Of a stretch of DNA of 64,000 bases, positions 18,481 through 27,601 are shown in pieces. The DNA lies in the NCBI GenBank assembly GCA_947495055.1, contig CANLXO010000001.1, forward strand, positions 124,001 through 188,000, read 5' to 3'. The notes below the pieces were generated by a model. The model ran no database searches and was not told the DNA's origin. It saw only the letters and a program-made list of their open reading frames with translations. This DNA is from an uncultured Psychrobacter sp. (GTDB taxonomy: Bacteria > Pseudomonadota > Gammaproteobacteria > Pseudomonadales > Moraxellaceae). The position numbers were made by a program, and so were the translations under genes. Within the stretch, counting starts at the first letter, position 1; every line of letters begins with the position of its first letter.

Positions 18481-19524
18481 TTAACAGCAACCGCCCACAC
18501 CAGATGATGGCACTATAGCCTGACTAAATGGCATTAGCTCACCGCACCCTGCAAAGATACCATAGTGGCGGCTATCATCACCGATAAATTCAAAATGCGG
18601 CGCAAAGCGAGATTCTTGTAGCATCCGAAAGGTATTGCCGCAGACAGGGAATACTCGACCTGCCTCAATCGCATGATGCTTGTCAAGATCAAACCGATGC
18701 GGGGATTGCTCGATAGACCCTTTGTATATCACTGCTTGTCCATGATCTTCGCAGGCATCTTCTAGCGTGGCCATTTTGAACAAGCGATAAGTGGCCGAAA
18801 AAAACTGTATATCACCAATTTTGGCAGCCAATACAGGATCTGTAATCTCAAGCGGTCGATCTTCGACCAGACGTGGGTCTAAAAACCCTGCGTCTCTTGA
18901 TAAACGGATAAAGTCTTTCCAATACAACGCGCCACTCAAGCACTCGCCATATAATACAGGATCATCTATCAGATGTTGCGGGATACGGCGATCGGCATAA
19001 ACATCAGAAAAATAAAATTCGCCGCCAGGCTTCAGCAAGCGCTGTACACTTGCCATCACGGCGGCTTTATCTGGCGATAAATTGATAACACAGTTTGAAA
19101 CGATAATATCGAAGCTGCTATCAGCCAGATCTAGCTCATCGAGCTTTTCGATATAACCATGTAAAAACCTCACATTGTCGTAGCCAAACTTCTCGACATG
19201 ATAAGCTTGATGCTGTTTTGCAACGGCTAGTTGCTCATCGGTCATATCCACACCAACCACATGACCGCTCTCACCAACCAATTGCGCGAGTGCATAGACA
19301 TCTCGACCTGACCCACTACCTAAGTCCAAAATTCGGCAGCCTTCAAGCAATGCAGGACACACCAGTCCGCAGCCATAATAGCGGCTCAATACCTCATCAT
19401 GAATATTTGCCAATAACGGCTTGAGCCACTCAGGCATATTGCTAATATCACAACACGCTGAGGTTTTTAAATCATCAGTACCTTGCAGCTCTTTGCCATA
19501 GTAATTTTGTACAACGTCATGCAT
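18481..19524 (-). CDS. arsM: Arsenite S-adenosylmethionine methyltransferase
   Basis: 347 residues from the ATG at 19524, chosen for AAGGAC upstream. ArsM methylates trivalent arsenic with SAM. The SAM-binding motif ILDLGSGSGRDVYAL is near residue 70. The three catalytic cysteines have good candidates: GCGLVCP before the SAM motif, SNCVINL after the acidic strand, and YGECLSGALYW. Extra cysteine pairs stand near the N-terminus (SACCD) and at the very C-terminus (GGCC), typical of arsenic-binding tails. Last gene of a minus-strand cluster with the ArsS radical SAM enzyme, so its dimethylarsenic product probably feeds arsenosugar synthesis. Confidence 0.93.
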   Translation of the reverse strand: MHDVVQNYYGKELQGTDDLKTSACCDISNMPEWLKPLLANIHDEVLSRYYGCGLVCPALLEGCRILDLGSGSGRDVYALAQLVGESGHVVGVDMTDEQLAVAKQHQAYHVEKFGYDNVRFLHGYIEKLDELDLADSSFDIIVSNCVINLSPDKAAVMASVQRLLKPGGEFYFSDVYADRRIPQHLIDDPVLYGECLSGALYWKDFIRLSRDAGFLDPRLVEDRPLEITDPVLAAKIGDIQFFSATYRLFKMATLEDACEDHGQAVIYKGSIEQSPHRFDLDKHHAIEAGRVFPVCGNTFRMLQESRFAPHFEFIGDDSRHYGIFAGCGELMPFSQAIVPSSGVGGCC

Positions 19525-19589
19525 AACAATGTCCTTATTAATAATAAAATCCAATTAAAAGTTAAGTAAATAACTATAGAAAATCATGT

Positions 19590-20228
19590 TTAATTTTTAG
19601 ATTTTTTTGAGTGTATACGCCAATTTGACGGTAAATTCTTTAAATCTTCAGGCTCATCAATGTCATGCAACGCTGGCAATAGCGCCAGTGTCCACCCTAA
19701 TGCCGCGATACGTTGCTTAGTGATTTCAGCGACGCTAGACGTACTCCAGCTGATGTTTGAAAAAAGGCTACTATCAATCTGCTTGAGTCCGAGCAACACA
19801 TATCCCCCATCGGTTGCAGGAATCATCACCGCGTCATCTTTCTCTAGCTGCTGTACAGCTGTCTGTATACGCTCTGGGGTGAGACTAGGGCAATCCGTCC
19901 CTATTAAGACAACTTTTTCATATTTTTCCAATGCGTTCTGACTCGCTATCAACATGCGCCTACCCAAATCACCCTCTGCCTGAGCAGACCATTGCAGTGA
20001 CTCCGGTAAATCAAGCGCTTGCCAGCAGGCATCAGCTGGCGCTGGACTCACGCATAGCTCAATGGCAAAGTCGGTAGCAACTGCTTGCTCGACACTATGT
20101 AATAATAACTGCCGTGCCATTTTTGCTGCGCCTGCAACTCCAAGCGCAGGTTGCAAGCGTGTTTTTGCCATGCCGCGAGCGGGAAACTTAGCAAAGAGAA
20201 TAATACAAGTGGATCGTTTTTGATTCAT
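19590..20228 (-). CDS. Arsenosugar-type glycosyltransferase, DUF2064 (TIGR04282-like)
   Basis: 212 residues. Nucleotide-sugar-transferase-like fold of the DUF2064 kind: ILFAKFPARGMAKTRL at the N-terminus matches the phosphate-binding loop, VVLIGTDCPSLTPERI holds the TD-C-P-S-L signature, and DGGYVLLGLK follows. NCBI models link this family with arsenosugar clusters. The GT-2 type partner gene ends 17 bp upstream. It probably activates or transfers a sugar onto the arsenic-containing ribose; donor and acceptor unknown. Confidence 0.87.
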   Translation of the reverse strand: MNQKRSTCIILFAKFPARGMAKTRLQPALGVAGAAKMARQLLLHSVEQAVATDFAIELCVSPAPADACWQALDLPESLQWSAQAEGDLGRRMLIASQNALEKYEKVVLIGTDCPSLTPERIQTAVQQLEKDDAVMIPATDGGYVLLGLKQIDSSLFSNISWSTSSVAEITKQRIAALGWTLALLPALHDIDEPEDLKNLPSNWRIHSKKSKN

Positions 20229-20245
20229 GGTGAAAGTTTATTCTT

Positions 20246-20956
20246 TTATTGGTAGTACCGCTGCCAGATATTATCAGCCGATACGCCGCGCCAATAATCA
20301 AAGCGCAGCTGCCACATCAGAACTATCGTGCGCCAAGTGCCGTGCTGCTCCCAGCGCCGTGCTGAGGTAATGACTTTGCTTTTTAAGCAAACAGGTTTGC
20401 CGATAGATTTTAAGCGTTTGCTGATCTCGACATCTTCCATCAAGGCTTGATTGGGATAGCCGTTTATTTCTTCAAAAACTTTTCTTTTAATAAAAATAGC
20501 TTGATCGCCCGTGGCAATACTAGTCAACCGCGAGCGATAGTTAATCATTTTACTGACTAGCTTTAGCGTCCAATCAGGACTGTCTAGACGTACATCAAAA
20601 CGACCCCATCCTTTAACTTGGATAGCAGTGGTTATATCAGTAACAGCTTGAGTCGGCAACTTAGTATCAGCATGCAAAAATAGTAGTATGTCGCCTGTCG
20701 CTAAGGACGCGCCTTTGTTCATCTGCCGCGCGCGACCTGCTTGTGACTTAATCACTTGCCAGTCGATACCTGATTGATTATCGTTTTTTAAATCTGCAAT
20801 AAACTTTTGAGCCAACACCAAAGAGTCATCATGTGAGCCGCCATCAACCAAGATAACTTGCTGCGGTGATGGGTTTAGCCCAGCGATATAAGTAAACAAA
20901 TGAGGCAGATTATTTGCCTCATTGAGTATAGGAACGATAATAGAAACCGTGGGCAT
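20246..20956 (-). CDS. Arsenosugar-type family 2 glycosyltransferase (TIGR04283-like)
   Basis: 236 residues, GT-A fold of family 2. N-terminal VSIIVPILNEANNLPHLF, donor-site VILVDGGSHDDS, the DxD-like LLFLHADTKLP and the acceptor region MEDVEISKRLKS are all visible. No membrane segment. NCBI links this family with arsenosugar clusters; here it sits between the DUF547 gene and the DUF2064 transferase with 10- and 17-bp gaps, so all are one operon. Specificity cannot be read from sequence. Confidence 0.88.
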   Translation of the reverse strand: MPTVSIIVPILNEANNLPHLFTYIAGLNPSPQQVILVDGGSHDDSLVLAQKFIADLKNDNQSGIDWQVIKSQAGRARQMNKGASLATGDILLFLHADTKLPTQAVTDITTAIQVKGWGRFDVRLDSPDWTLKLVSKMINYRSRLTSIATGDQAIFIKRKVFEEINGYPNQALMEDVEISKRLKSIGKPVCLKSKVITSARRWEQHGTWRTIVLMWQLRFDYWRGVSADNIWQRYYQ

Positions 20957-20965
20957 GCTATCTCA

Positions 20966-21787
20966 CTACTTCTTATTTAAATTCCAATTATAATTGGTAT
21001 AACTGATCTTGGTCTTGCCGCTTTTTAAGTCAGCAGTTTGTGATTTATTAAGTCCTAATGACGAGCTATAACGCGCCAAAAACCCTTCTAAATCTTTGGT
21101 GCCGCGCCAGTTGCTCTCAAAGTCTTCTTTATACCACTTAAATATGGGTGAGACCTCAAGTGTGCTGCCCTTGAGACGGTTACGACTGCTATCGGCTAAG
21201 AATTTACTAGTGACCTGCTCTAATTGTTTATCGAGTTTACTGCCCGTGTAGGCATCATCTAATAATGCAGGACAGCCAATACTTGCACAGTTGACTGCAA
21301 AATGTATGCGCGGTTCGTTATAACGCCCAGAGCCGCGAATGAGGTTGTGCTCAATATCATCGAGCGAGCGCTTTTTACCCAGTACGTTGACGAAGTCTTG
21401 TTTCCAAGGGGAGCCAAATATACCACCGATATCCTTGATAGATTTTAGGTTAGGATATTTCGTTAGCACGAGATCTACGGTACCCGCATTATAGACATTA
21501 ATCAAAAATGCCAATTGCTCATCCTTGCTCCAGCGGTTAAATTCGGCTTGACTGACCTTAGCCGTTGCTGCCAAATAGCCATCAAGCTTGCTTTGATCAG
21601 CTTTCATGCCGTTGTAATTAACGACAGATGCTTTGCCCCCGTTGGTCATAGTGACGTTTTTATTTAATAAGCTATCCCAGCTGCTATGGTTAAAATCAGC
21701 ATAGGCAGCGCCAGATAACATTAGGCTAGCGCCAATAATGGCTTTTATCGTTAAAGCTTTAGAAAATGGAGTTTTAGTTATAAGCAT
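20966..21787 (-). CDS. Exported DUF547 protein
   Basis: 273 residues from the ATG at 21787, which has GGAG eight bases upstream; the longer frame to 21907 runs into arsS and is not needed. Signal peptide about residues 1-30 (hydrophobic AIIGASLMLSGAAYA, cleavage after AYA). The DUF547 core is AFLINVYNAGTVDLVL, later HFAVNCASIGCPAL with conserved Cys and SPIFKWYKEDF. The fold has been compared with transglutaminase-like cysteine enzymes, but no function is established. Its position between arsS and the glycosyltransferases is notable because the other enzymes are cytoplasmic. Confidence 0.85.
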   Translation of the reverse strand: MLITKTPFSKALTIKAIIGASLMLSGAAYADFNHSSWDSLLNKNVTMTNGGKASVVNYNGMKADQSKLDGYLAATAKVSQAEFNRWSKDEQLAFLINVYNAGTVDLVLTKYPNLKSIKDIGGIFGSPWKQDFVNVLGKKRSLDDIEHNLIRGSGRYNEPRIHFAVNCASIGCPALLDDAYTGSKLDKQLEQVTSKFLADSSRNRLKGSTLEVSPIFKWYKEDFESNWRGTKDLEGFLARYSSSLGLNKSQTADLKSGKTKISYTNYNWNLNKK

Positions 21788-21864
21788 GAGATGAGCTCCG
21801 TTAGTGCTAATAATAGCTAATAGTGTAGTGATAAGTGTTTTAGTAAAAGTGCTTAGAACCAGCT

Positions 21865-22842
21865 CTAAGCCGCACTTACCTTTTCGTCTTCTAAAGCGCC
21901 GCCGCAACTACTGCCTTGTCCTGCTGTGCAGCCGTAACAATGATCACCGATAGCGATATCGTCACCAGTAGGATTTTGGGTGAGTAAGTCGCGCAAATGC
22001 CGGCGTGATTTATTGGGTACGGGCATCTCTAACTGTTGATTAAAGTCACAATCAAATAACTCGCCGAGCCAATTAACACTAATAGTCGAGCGACACATAA
22101 CCTCTTTGAGATTGTGCACATCATAGTTATCTTTGAGTAGATCCATATAAGGATGGAACTCGTTTTTGGCAAGAAGGACGGCGCCAAAGCGCTGAATGGG
22201 CATGTTGGTTAGGGCGAACAATTGATTAAATTCGATATCGAAGTGTTCTTTGAGCTCACGCTTATAGTCCGCCTCTAGCATCTGCTGATTGGGCGGCAAA
22301 GTGGCGCCTTGTGGATTGTAAACTAAGTTCAAAGTCAAACCTGAATCCATCCGTCCATAACCCAAAGCATTAAGCTTATGTAGCCCTAAAATACTGTCAT
22401 CAAACGCGCCTTTGCCGCGCTGTTTATCGACGTTCTCAAGCGAATAACACGGCAGTGAGGCGACTACTTCGACGTCATTATCCGCCAAGAACTGCGCCAT
22501 ATCCTCATAACCCTCTTCCATCAAGATCGTCAAATTACAGCGATCAATGACTTTAACGCCAAGCTTACGAGCCTCGACCACTAAGTATTTAAAGTCGTCA
22601 TGCATCTCAGGTGCGCCGCCTGTGAGATCAAGCGTGTCCATATTTTGTGCTTGTAGAACCTCTAATATCAGCTCAACTAACTCACGTGACATCATCTCAG
22701 TACGATAAGGGCTTGCAGCCACGTGGCAGTGCACACAAGACATATTACACAGATAGCCCATGTTCACTTGTAGTGTCGTAAGCTTACGCCGTTTGATCGC
22801 TGGAAAGTCTGTATGTTCAAGCAGCTCGATAGTTGATTTCAT
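21865..22842 (-). CDS. arsS: Arsenosugar biosynthesis radical SAM protein
   Basis: 325 residues. The radical SAM motif is CNMSCVHC near residue 33, preceded by LQVNMGYL and followed by TLDLTGGAPEMHDDF. A second cysteine-rich end, HCYGCTAGQGSSCGGAL, is typical of the family C-terminus (TIGR04167/DUF3641 type). ArsS is thought to add the 5'-deoxyadenosyl group of SAM to dimethylarsenic, giving the arsenosugar precursor. AAAGG precedes the ATG. First of five closely packed genes ending with arsM. Confidence 0.94.
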   Translation of the reverse strand: MKSTIELLEHTDFPAIKRRKLTTLQVNMGYLCNMSCVHCHVAASPYRTEMMSRELVELILEVLQAQNMDTLDLTGGAPEMHDDFKYLVVEARKLGVKVIDRCNLTILMEEGYEDMAQFLADNDVEVVASLPCYSLENVDKQRGKGAFDDSILGLHKLNALGYGRMDSGLTLNLVYNPQGATLPPNQQMLEADYKRELKEHFDIEFNQLFALTNMPIQRFGAVLLAKNEFHPYMDLLKDNYDVHNLKEVMCRSTISVNWLGELFDCDFNQQLEMPVPNKSRRHLRDLLTQNPTGDDIAIGDHCYGCTAGQGSSCGGALEDEKVSAA

Positions 22843-22936
22843 AGCGTATGACCTTTGAGTGATGACAGTTGTGATTTTTAAAATATTTTAATTATAGAGT
22901 GGCACATCTTATCTATAGATGTTTTTTCTCTACACA

Positions 22937-23083
22937 TATAGTCAGTTCAGTATAAAAAATGATACAGCGGGACTGGGATGAATTTTTCACAGCCTCTGTC
23001 TGCGTAGACGCAGCAAGCCAGAAAAATTTATACCAGTTTCGCGTTATTAAGTAACGTATCCATTTTGTTTCGTATTGACTATA
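22937..23083. repeat. MITE-like palindromic element upstream of arsS
   Basis: 147-bp non-coding element with imperfect but long inverted arms. Ends TATAGTCA (22937-22944) and TGACTATA (23076-23083). Inner arms ACTGGGATGAATTTTTC (22971-) and GAAAAATTTATACCAGT, and a central stem CTGCGT-AG-ACGCAG at 23000-23013. It could fold into one long hairpin. It separates the flavoprotein gene from arsS and may hold or disturb the arsS promoter. The rest of the 420-bp gap is AT-rich without a gene. Confidence 0.6.
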
Positions 23084-23262
23084 CAAGCAGAATATATGAA
23101 AACTTTAAAGATAAATAGTATTTTTGAGTGATAACTCATTTATTATTACACTATTTAATTTTTCTATTGTGACGCGGGGTGATAGTCCGTGTAACTTAAT
23201 AATTGATATATATAAACTATTGTTTTATAAATCAATTTTTCTAGTATCATCCTCATAGAATC

Positions 23263-24438
23263 TTATTTATATGAATCGACAAAACGCTTGTCGATATAGC
23301 GTTTGACGTACCAAATCCAGTGACCTTGTAGACTATAACTGCCCCAGCTACCGATAGCGTATTTGTCGCCGCAGGATAGCAAATACAAAGTACGCGAGCG
23401 CGGTTTATACGTTTTTAGGGACTCATCAGCTAAGTACGCCATTAGATTATCAGCCTCTATCGCGCCGCCATGTACTGCATGTACGCCCGAATGCGCCATA
23501 TCCGTATCGGTACGGGTGGCGATATCACCAACGGCAAACACATTAGCATGTGATCTGCTTTGTTGTACGGAATTCACAGCAATAAAGCCTTTATCCACTG
23601 TTTCAAGAGTGGTACTCTGCGTCCACGCCGCTCCCATCACGCCAGTTGCGGCAATGACGCTATTGATAGGCATAGACTTGGTTTCGATGACGAGTTCGCC
23701 GCCTACGTAATCTTGCGCGCGCTCATAAATGATTGGGATATCCAAACGCTCAAGCTGCTTGATCACGCGCTGAGTGAATTTGGTATCGAACCCTGATAGC
23801 AAATCATGCCCGCAGATCAGATAGACTTGATGATTGGGATTAATCGCTTGTAGGGCAACTTTTGCTGCCATAACGATCTCGGTCGCCGCCGCTCCTGCGC
23901 CAACGATAGCCAATTGGTAATGATTTCGTTGTCGCGCGTCTGCTAGGATGTCCTCCCATGCTTGCACAAAACGATGGAGTGGCCGTATAGGAATGACACT
24001 ATTATTAGAGGCGTCAAGAGCGGCTTGATTAGAAGGGGTTTGAATAGAAGGTAACTGATTTAAAGGCGCTTGAGCGCGTACAAGCCAGCTCAAATCAGTA
24101 TCCGCTCCTGTATTGAGTGACAGCACATCATAACTGTGATGACCCTCATCAGCCGTTCCCACATTTTGCGCGTCAGCATCTACGCTGGTAATCGCGCTCT
24201 TGATGAGGTTGACACCTGCCTGCTTGCATAAAGATAAGACATCGATACTAATATCAGACAGGCTATAATGTCCTGCCATCCAGCCAGGTAACATGCCAGA
24301 ATACAGACTTTGCGACTGCTCGCTAATCATCGCTATATTTAAATGATCAGGGCGTTTGGTACGCAAACGGCGTAGCAGACCAATATGAGCATGACCGCCT
24401 CCTGCTAAGAGTAGTTTTTTTATAGGTAATTTTTTCAT
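23263..24438 (-). CDS. FAD/NAD(P)-dependent oxidoreductase (TIGR03169-like)
   Basis: 391 residues. NDH-2/SelD-leader type flavoprotein: N-terminal FAD motif LLLAGGGHAHIGLLRRL, SLYSGMLPGWMAGHY, a second Rossmann motif AIVGAGAAATEIVMAA for NAD(P), and the FAD-closing VFAVGDIATRTD. This type is known as a stand-alone protein or as the N-terminal half of fusions with selenide, water dikinase. It lies upstream of the arsenosugar genes on the same strand, 420 bp away with a MITE-like element between. It may supply redox chemistry for arsenic, but membership in the pathway is inference. Confidence 0.83.
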   Translation of the reverse strand: MKKLPIKKLLLAGGGHAHIGLLRRLRTKRPDHLNIAMISEQSQSLYSGMLPGWMAGHYSLSDISIDVLSLCKQAGVNLIKSAITSVDADAQNVGTADEGHHSYDVLSLNTGADTDLSWLVRAQAPLNQLPSIQTPSNQAALDASNNSVIPIRPLHRFVQAWEDILADARQRNHYQLAIVGAGAAATEIVMAAKVALQAINPNHQVYLICGHDLLSGFDTKFTQRVIKQLERLDIPIIYERAQDYVGGELVIETKSMPINSVIAATGVMGAAWTQSTTLETVDKGFIAVNSVQQSRSHANVFAVGDIATRTDTDMAHSGVHAVHGGAIEADNLMAYLADESLKTYKPRSRTLYLLSCGDKYAIGSWGSYSLQGHWIWYVKRYIDKRFVDSYK

Positions 24439-24780
24439 AATGATAAAAGCACTTTTACGATAAACAATGATAGATAGTAATCAATTCATAGATGCGCTAG
24501 TAAAGCATAAATAGGCGCGCTACTGAGTGAGTCTACTGTAAGATAACGACACAAATAGGTTTGACCACACATAGCTTTGTCGTTAAATTAGTTTTAGCAT
24601 ACGCCTATACCTTAGTATTGGCCGACTTAGTCATTTTGGATAGTAACCCTTTTACCGCAAAAGCAGATAACATTCGTGGTAAGAACCATCAAAGGCGCTC
24701 AAGCGTGCAAAGCCTGGTTCTAACCTACAATAAGCTGACAAGAACACTATATTATTCATTCAATCTATCAAGGAATCTTT
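24439..24780. other. Intergenic region, no gene seen
   Basis: Divergent promoter region between the flavoprotein gene and the lipase-like gene. A short frame at 24561-24818 runs into the next gene without a ribosome-binding site and is not credible. CAAGGAATCTTT before 24781 is the ribosome-binding site of the next gene. Confidence 0.5.
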
Positions 24781-25722
24781 ATGAGTACGACTGGACAAAT
24801 CACCTCATCGGACAATAGCCATTATCTGCATCACACCTTTTTTGAGCCGAGCGATAATAGTACCAAAATCATAGCAACACTGCTTATCGTACATGGTATG
24901 TGTGAGCATAGCGCGCGCTATAGCGACTTTGCGCAGTTCTTGGCAGATCAGGGTATTGCAGTTGCCACTTACGATCAGCTTGGTCACGGCAAAACGGTCA
25001 AGTCGCCAGATGAGTTGGGGTTTTTCGGTGAGGAGCATCCGGTTCAATCGCTACTCAAAGACGTCATCGTTATGGCAGATAACCTAAAAGAGCGTCATCC
25101 TGAGGTACCGCATTTCGTTATGGGTCACTCGATGGGCTCATTTATCATCCGTAATGTACTCAAGCACCACGCGCATGATTTTTCAGGGGCGATCCTTATG
25201 GGAACTGCTGACGCTAACCCCTTGACTAAAGTTCTGCTACCTATTAACAAACTACTCGCAAAAGCGGCGCCGAAAAAGCCCAACCCTATATTTGTAAAAG
25301 TGATGAACAAAGTTCTTAATAGTCAATTAAATAATCGCATATCCTCCTCGCCTTTTGCTTGGATTAGCGAAAATCCTGACAATATCGCCGCTTATGAGGC
25401 TGATCCACTTACTGGTTTTGACTTTACCAATAATGGCTTTTTGACTTTGTTTAGCTTGATGGATACTGGTCTGCGCAAAACTTGGGCGACTACTATTAGC
25501 AAAGACTTTCCGATGCTATTTGTCAGTGGTCAAAACGATCCTATCGGCGATATGGGTAGCGGCGTCAACAACGTTGTTCGTCATCTAAAAAAGCAAAAAT
25601 TTACTCAAGTAGACATCCAACTCTACCCCAATATGCGCCATGAGCCATTAAATGAGCAAGACAACCAAACCGTTTATCAAGATATCTTGGCATGGATAGA
25701 GCGTCATACGTCAGATGCCTAA
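24781..25722 (+). CDS. Alpha/beta hydrolase, monoacylglycerol lipase-like
   Basis: 313 residues of the Hydrolase_4 (lysophospholipase) type. LLIVHGMCEHSARYSDFAQF is the oxyanion region, TYDQLGHGKT follows, the nucleophile elbow is VMGHSMGSFI (Ser near residue 119), the acid is in FVSGQNDPIGD and the His in NMRHEPLNE. This layout is that of cytoplasmic monoglyceride lipases and lysophospholipases. No signal peptide. Single gene ahead of dapD, with its own ribosome-binding site. Confidence 0.88.
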   Translation: MSTTGQITSSDNSHYLHHTFFEPSDNSTKIIATLLIVHGMCEHSARYSDFAQFLADQGIAVATYDQLGHGKTVKSPDELGFFGEEHPVQSLLKDVIVMADNLKERHPEVPHFVMGHSMGSFIIRNVLKHHAHDFSGAILMGTADANPLTKVLLPINKLLAKAAPKKPNPIFVKVMNKVLNSQLNNRISSSPFAWISENPDNIAAYEADPLTGFDFTNNGFLTLFSLMDTGLRKTWATTISKDFPMLFVSGQNDPIGDMGSGVNNVVRHLKKQKFTQVDIQLYPNMRHEPLNEQDNQTVYQDILAWIERHTSDA

Positions 25723-25834
25723 TGTTTTAGGTGCTTATGCGGAACTTATTTGCTAAAAGCTGCTAAATTGGCGACAATACAGCAGGCAAAATTTTATTTA
25801 CTAAGCCGTTTTTATTTAATTTTTAGGGATTTTT

Positions 25835-26656
25835 ATGTCATTACAACAAACTATCGAACAAGCCTTTGAAAACCGTAACGAGTACAGCCCAGCGACCATG
25901 CCACAAGACGTGCGCGATGCTATTGAGCAAGTGCTTGAGCAATTAGACAATGGCAGCTTGCGCGTGGCTGAAAAAAAGGATGGCGAATGGGTCGTCAACC
26001 AGTGGGCAAAAAAGGCAGTACTGCTCTCGTTTCGCTTGAACGACAATTATGTGCAAGCAGCGGGCGATCATATCCAGTTCTATGACAAAGTCCCAACCAA
26101 ATTTGCTGATTGGAGTGAGGAGCAGTTTAAAGAAGCAGGCGTACGCGTCGTACCACCAGCAGTCGCTCGCAAGGGCTCGTATATCGCAGCAGGCGCGGTA
26201 CTGATGCCGTCATACGTCAACATTGGCGCTTATGTCGATCAAGGCGCGATGGTAGACACATGGGCGACGGTTGGATCCTGCGCACAAATCGGCAAAAACG
26301 TCCACCTATCAGGCGGCGTAGGTATCGGCGGCGTGCTTGAGCCACTACAAGCCAACCCGACCATCATTGAAGATAACTGCTTTATCGGCGCGCGCTCTGA
26401 GATCGTTGAAGGCGTCATTGTAGAAGAAGGCGCGGTCATCTCTATGGGTGTCTATATCGGTCAATCCACCAAGATTTATGATCGTGAAACGGGCGAGATT
26501 CATCGTGGTCGCGTGCCAGCAGGCTCAGTCGTTGTGCCAGGTAGCCTGCCATCAGAGGACGGTACGCACAGTCTATACGCTGCTATTATCGTCAAAAAGG
26601 TCGATGCGCAAACTCGTGCTAAAACAGCAGTTAATGAGCTGCTTCGTTTAGATTAA
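25835..26656 (+). CDS. dapD: 2,3,4,5-tetrahydropyridine-2,6-dicarboxylate N-succinyltransferase
   Basis: 273 residues, standard length. It succinylates tetrahydrodipicolinate in lysine/diaminopimelate synthesis. The C-terminal half is a left-handed beta helix built of hexapeptides ([20 protein letters not shown] region) with the conserved [16 protein letters not shown] and [13 protein letters not shown] blocks; [12 protein letters not shown] is near the end. TTTAGGGATTTTT precedes the ATG. A terminator follows at 26701. Confidence 0.96.
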   Translation: MSLQQTIEQAFENRNEYSPATMPQDVRDAIEQVLEQLDNGSLRVAEKKDGEWVVNQWAKKAVLLSFRLNDNYVQAAGDHIQFYDKVPTKFADWSEEQFKEAGVRVVPPAVARKGSYIAAGAVLMPSYVNIGAYVDQGAMVDTWATVGSCAQIGKNVHLSGGVGIGGVLEPLQANPTIIEDNCFIGARSEIVEGVIVEEGAVISMGVYIGQSTKIYDRETGEIHRGRVPAGSVVVPGSLPSEDGTHSLYAAIIVKKVDAQTRAKTAVNELLRLD

Positions 26657-26700
26657 TCATGACACTTTAAGTAGTAGCCGCTGACGACTACTTAAGAATA

Positions 26701-26739
26701 AAGAAGATGCGAAGGGCAACCTTTAGCATCTTCTTTTTA
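26701..26739 (+). terminator. Rho-independent terminator of dapD
   Basis: AAGAAGATGC (26701-26710) pairs with GCATCTTCTT (26726-26735), loop 15 with a small inner stem, followed by T. Confidence 0.8.
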
Positions 26740-26815
26740 GTTTTACAGCATCCTTTAATAGCGCCGCTTACGTTATAATTCTCTTAATTTACCATTAAAC
26801 ACATTAGATAATCTT

Positions 26816-27547
26816 ATGACTGAGACCCTACTCCGCAGCTCATCGATACCTGTCACTGACCCCGAAGCCGGTCTACGCCTGACTGAGATCTTTTATTCCT
26901 TGCAAGGTGAAGCCATCACCTCAGGCTTGCCGACGATATTTGTACGCTTGACGGGCTGTCCGCTCAGATGTGTCTACTGTGATACTGAATATGCGTTTAC
27001 AGGAGGCGTACGTCAGTCGCTTGAGGCTATCATCGATACCATCAAAAGCTACCCTTGCACCCGTATTTGTCTCACAGGTGGTGAGCCGCTCGCGCAGCCT
27101 AATGCTATTGAGCTGATGAAGCGCTTATTGAGTCAAGGCTACGAGATATCACTTGAGACCGCGGGCGCATTGAGTGTCAAGGACGTACCGACAGCAGTGA
27201 GCAAAGTTATGGATCTTAAAACCCCAAGCTCAGGCGAGGTGGATAAGAATCTATGGTCAAACCTAAACCACTTAACCGCGCATGATCAGATCAAGTTTGT
27301 GATTATGAACCGCACTGATTATGACTGGGCAAAGGCCAAACTCATTGAGTATCAACTTAACGAATTGGTCGGTACCGTCTGGTTCTCTCCGATGTTTAAT
27401 GTTGCAGACGATGTTAATGAAGACCTCAGCCCCGAGGTGCCAGTGCTCGCCCGCGAGCTTGCCGAGTGGATGCTCGCTGATGCCTTACCCGTTCGCTTTC
27501 AGTTGCAACTGCACAAGATTATTTGGGCGGATGCTAAAGGCAAATAG
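26816..27547 (+). CDS. queE: 7-carboxy-7-deazaguanine synthase
   Basis: 243 residues. Radical SAM enzyme of queuosine/7-deazaguanine synthesis. EIFYSLQGEAITSGLPTIFV leads to the cluster motif CPLRCVYCDTEYAF, then ICLTGGEPLAQP (GGE motif) and the MDLKTPSSGE block typical of QueE. KFVIMNRTDYDWA is near residue 165. No queC or queD is next to it. The ribosome-binding site is weak. Confidence 0.94.
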   Translation: MTETLLRSSSIPVTDPEAGLRLTEIFYSLQGEAITSGLPTIFVRLTGCPLRCVYCDTEYAFTGGVRQSLEAIIDTIKSYPCTRICLTGGEPLAQPNAIELMKRLLSQGYEISLETAGALSVKDVPTAVSKVMDLKTPSSGEVDKNLWSNLNHLTAHDQIKFVIMNRTDYDWAKAKLIEYQLNELVGTVWFSPMFNVADDVNEDLSPEVPVLARELAEWMLADALPVRFQLQLHKIIWADAKGK

Positions 27548-27601
27548 CGCTTCTATTACTGAACTGAGTATAGACAAACAAGCTTAGGTAAAGGATGTGA
27601 G

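Noticed and set aside
24561..24818. 85-codon ORF ahead of the lipase-like gene
   Set aside because: No start signals and runs into the real gene in another frame.
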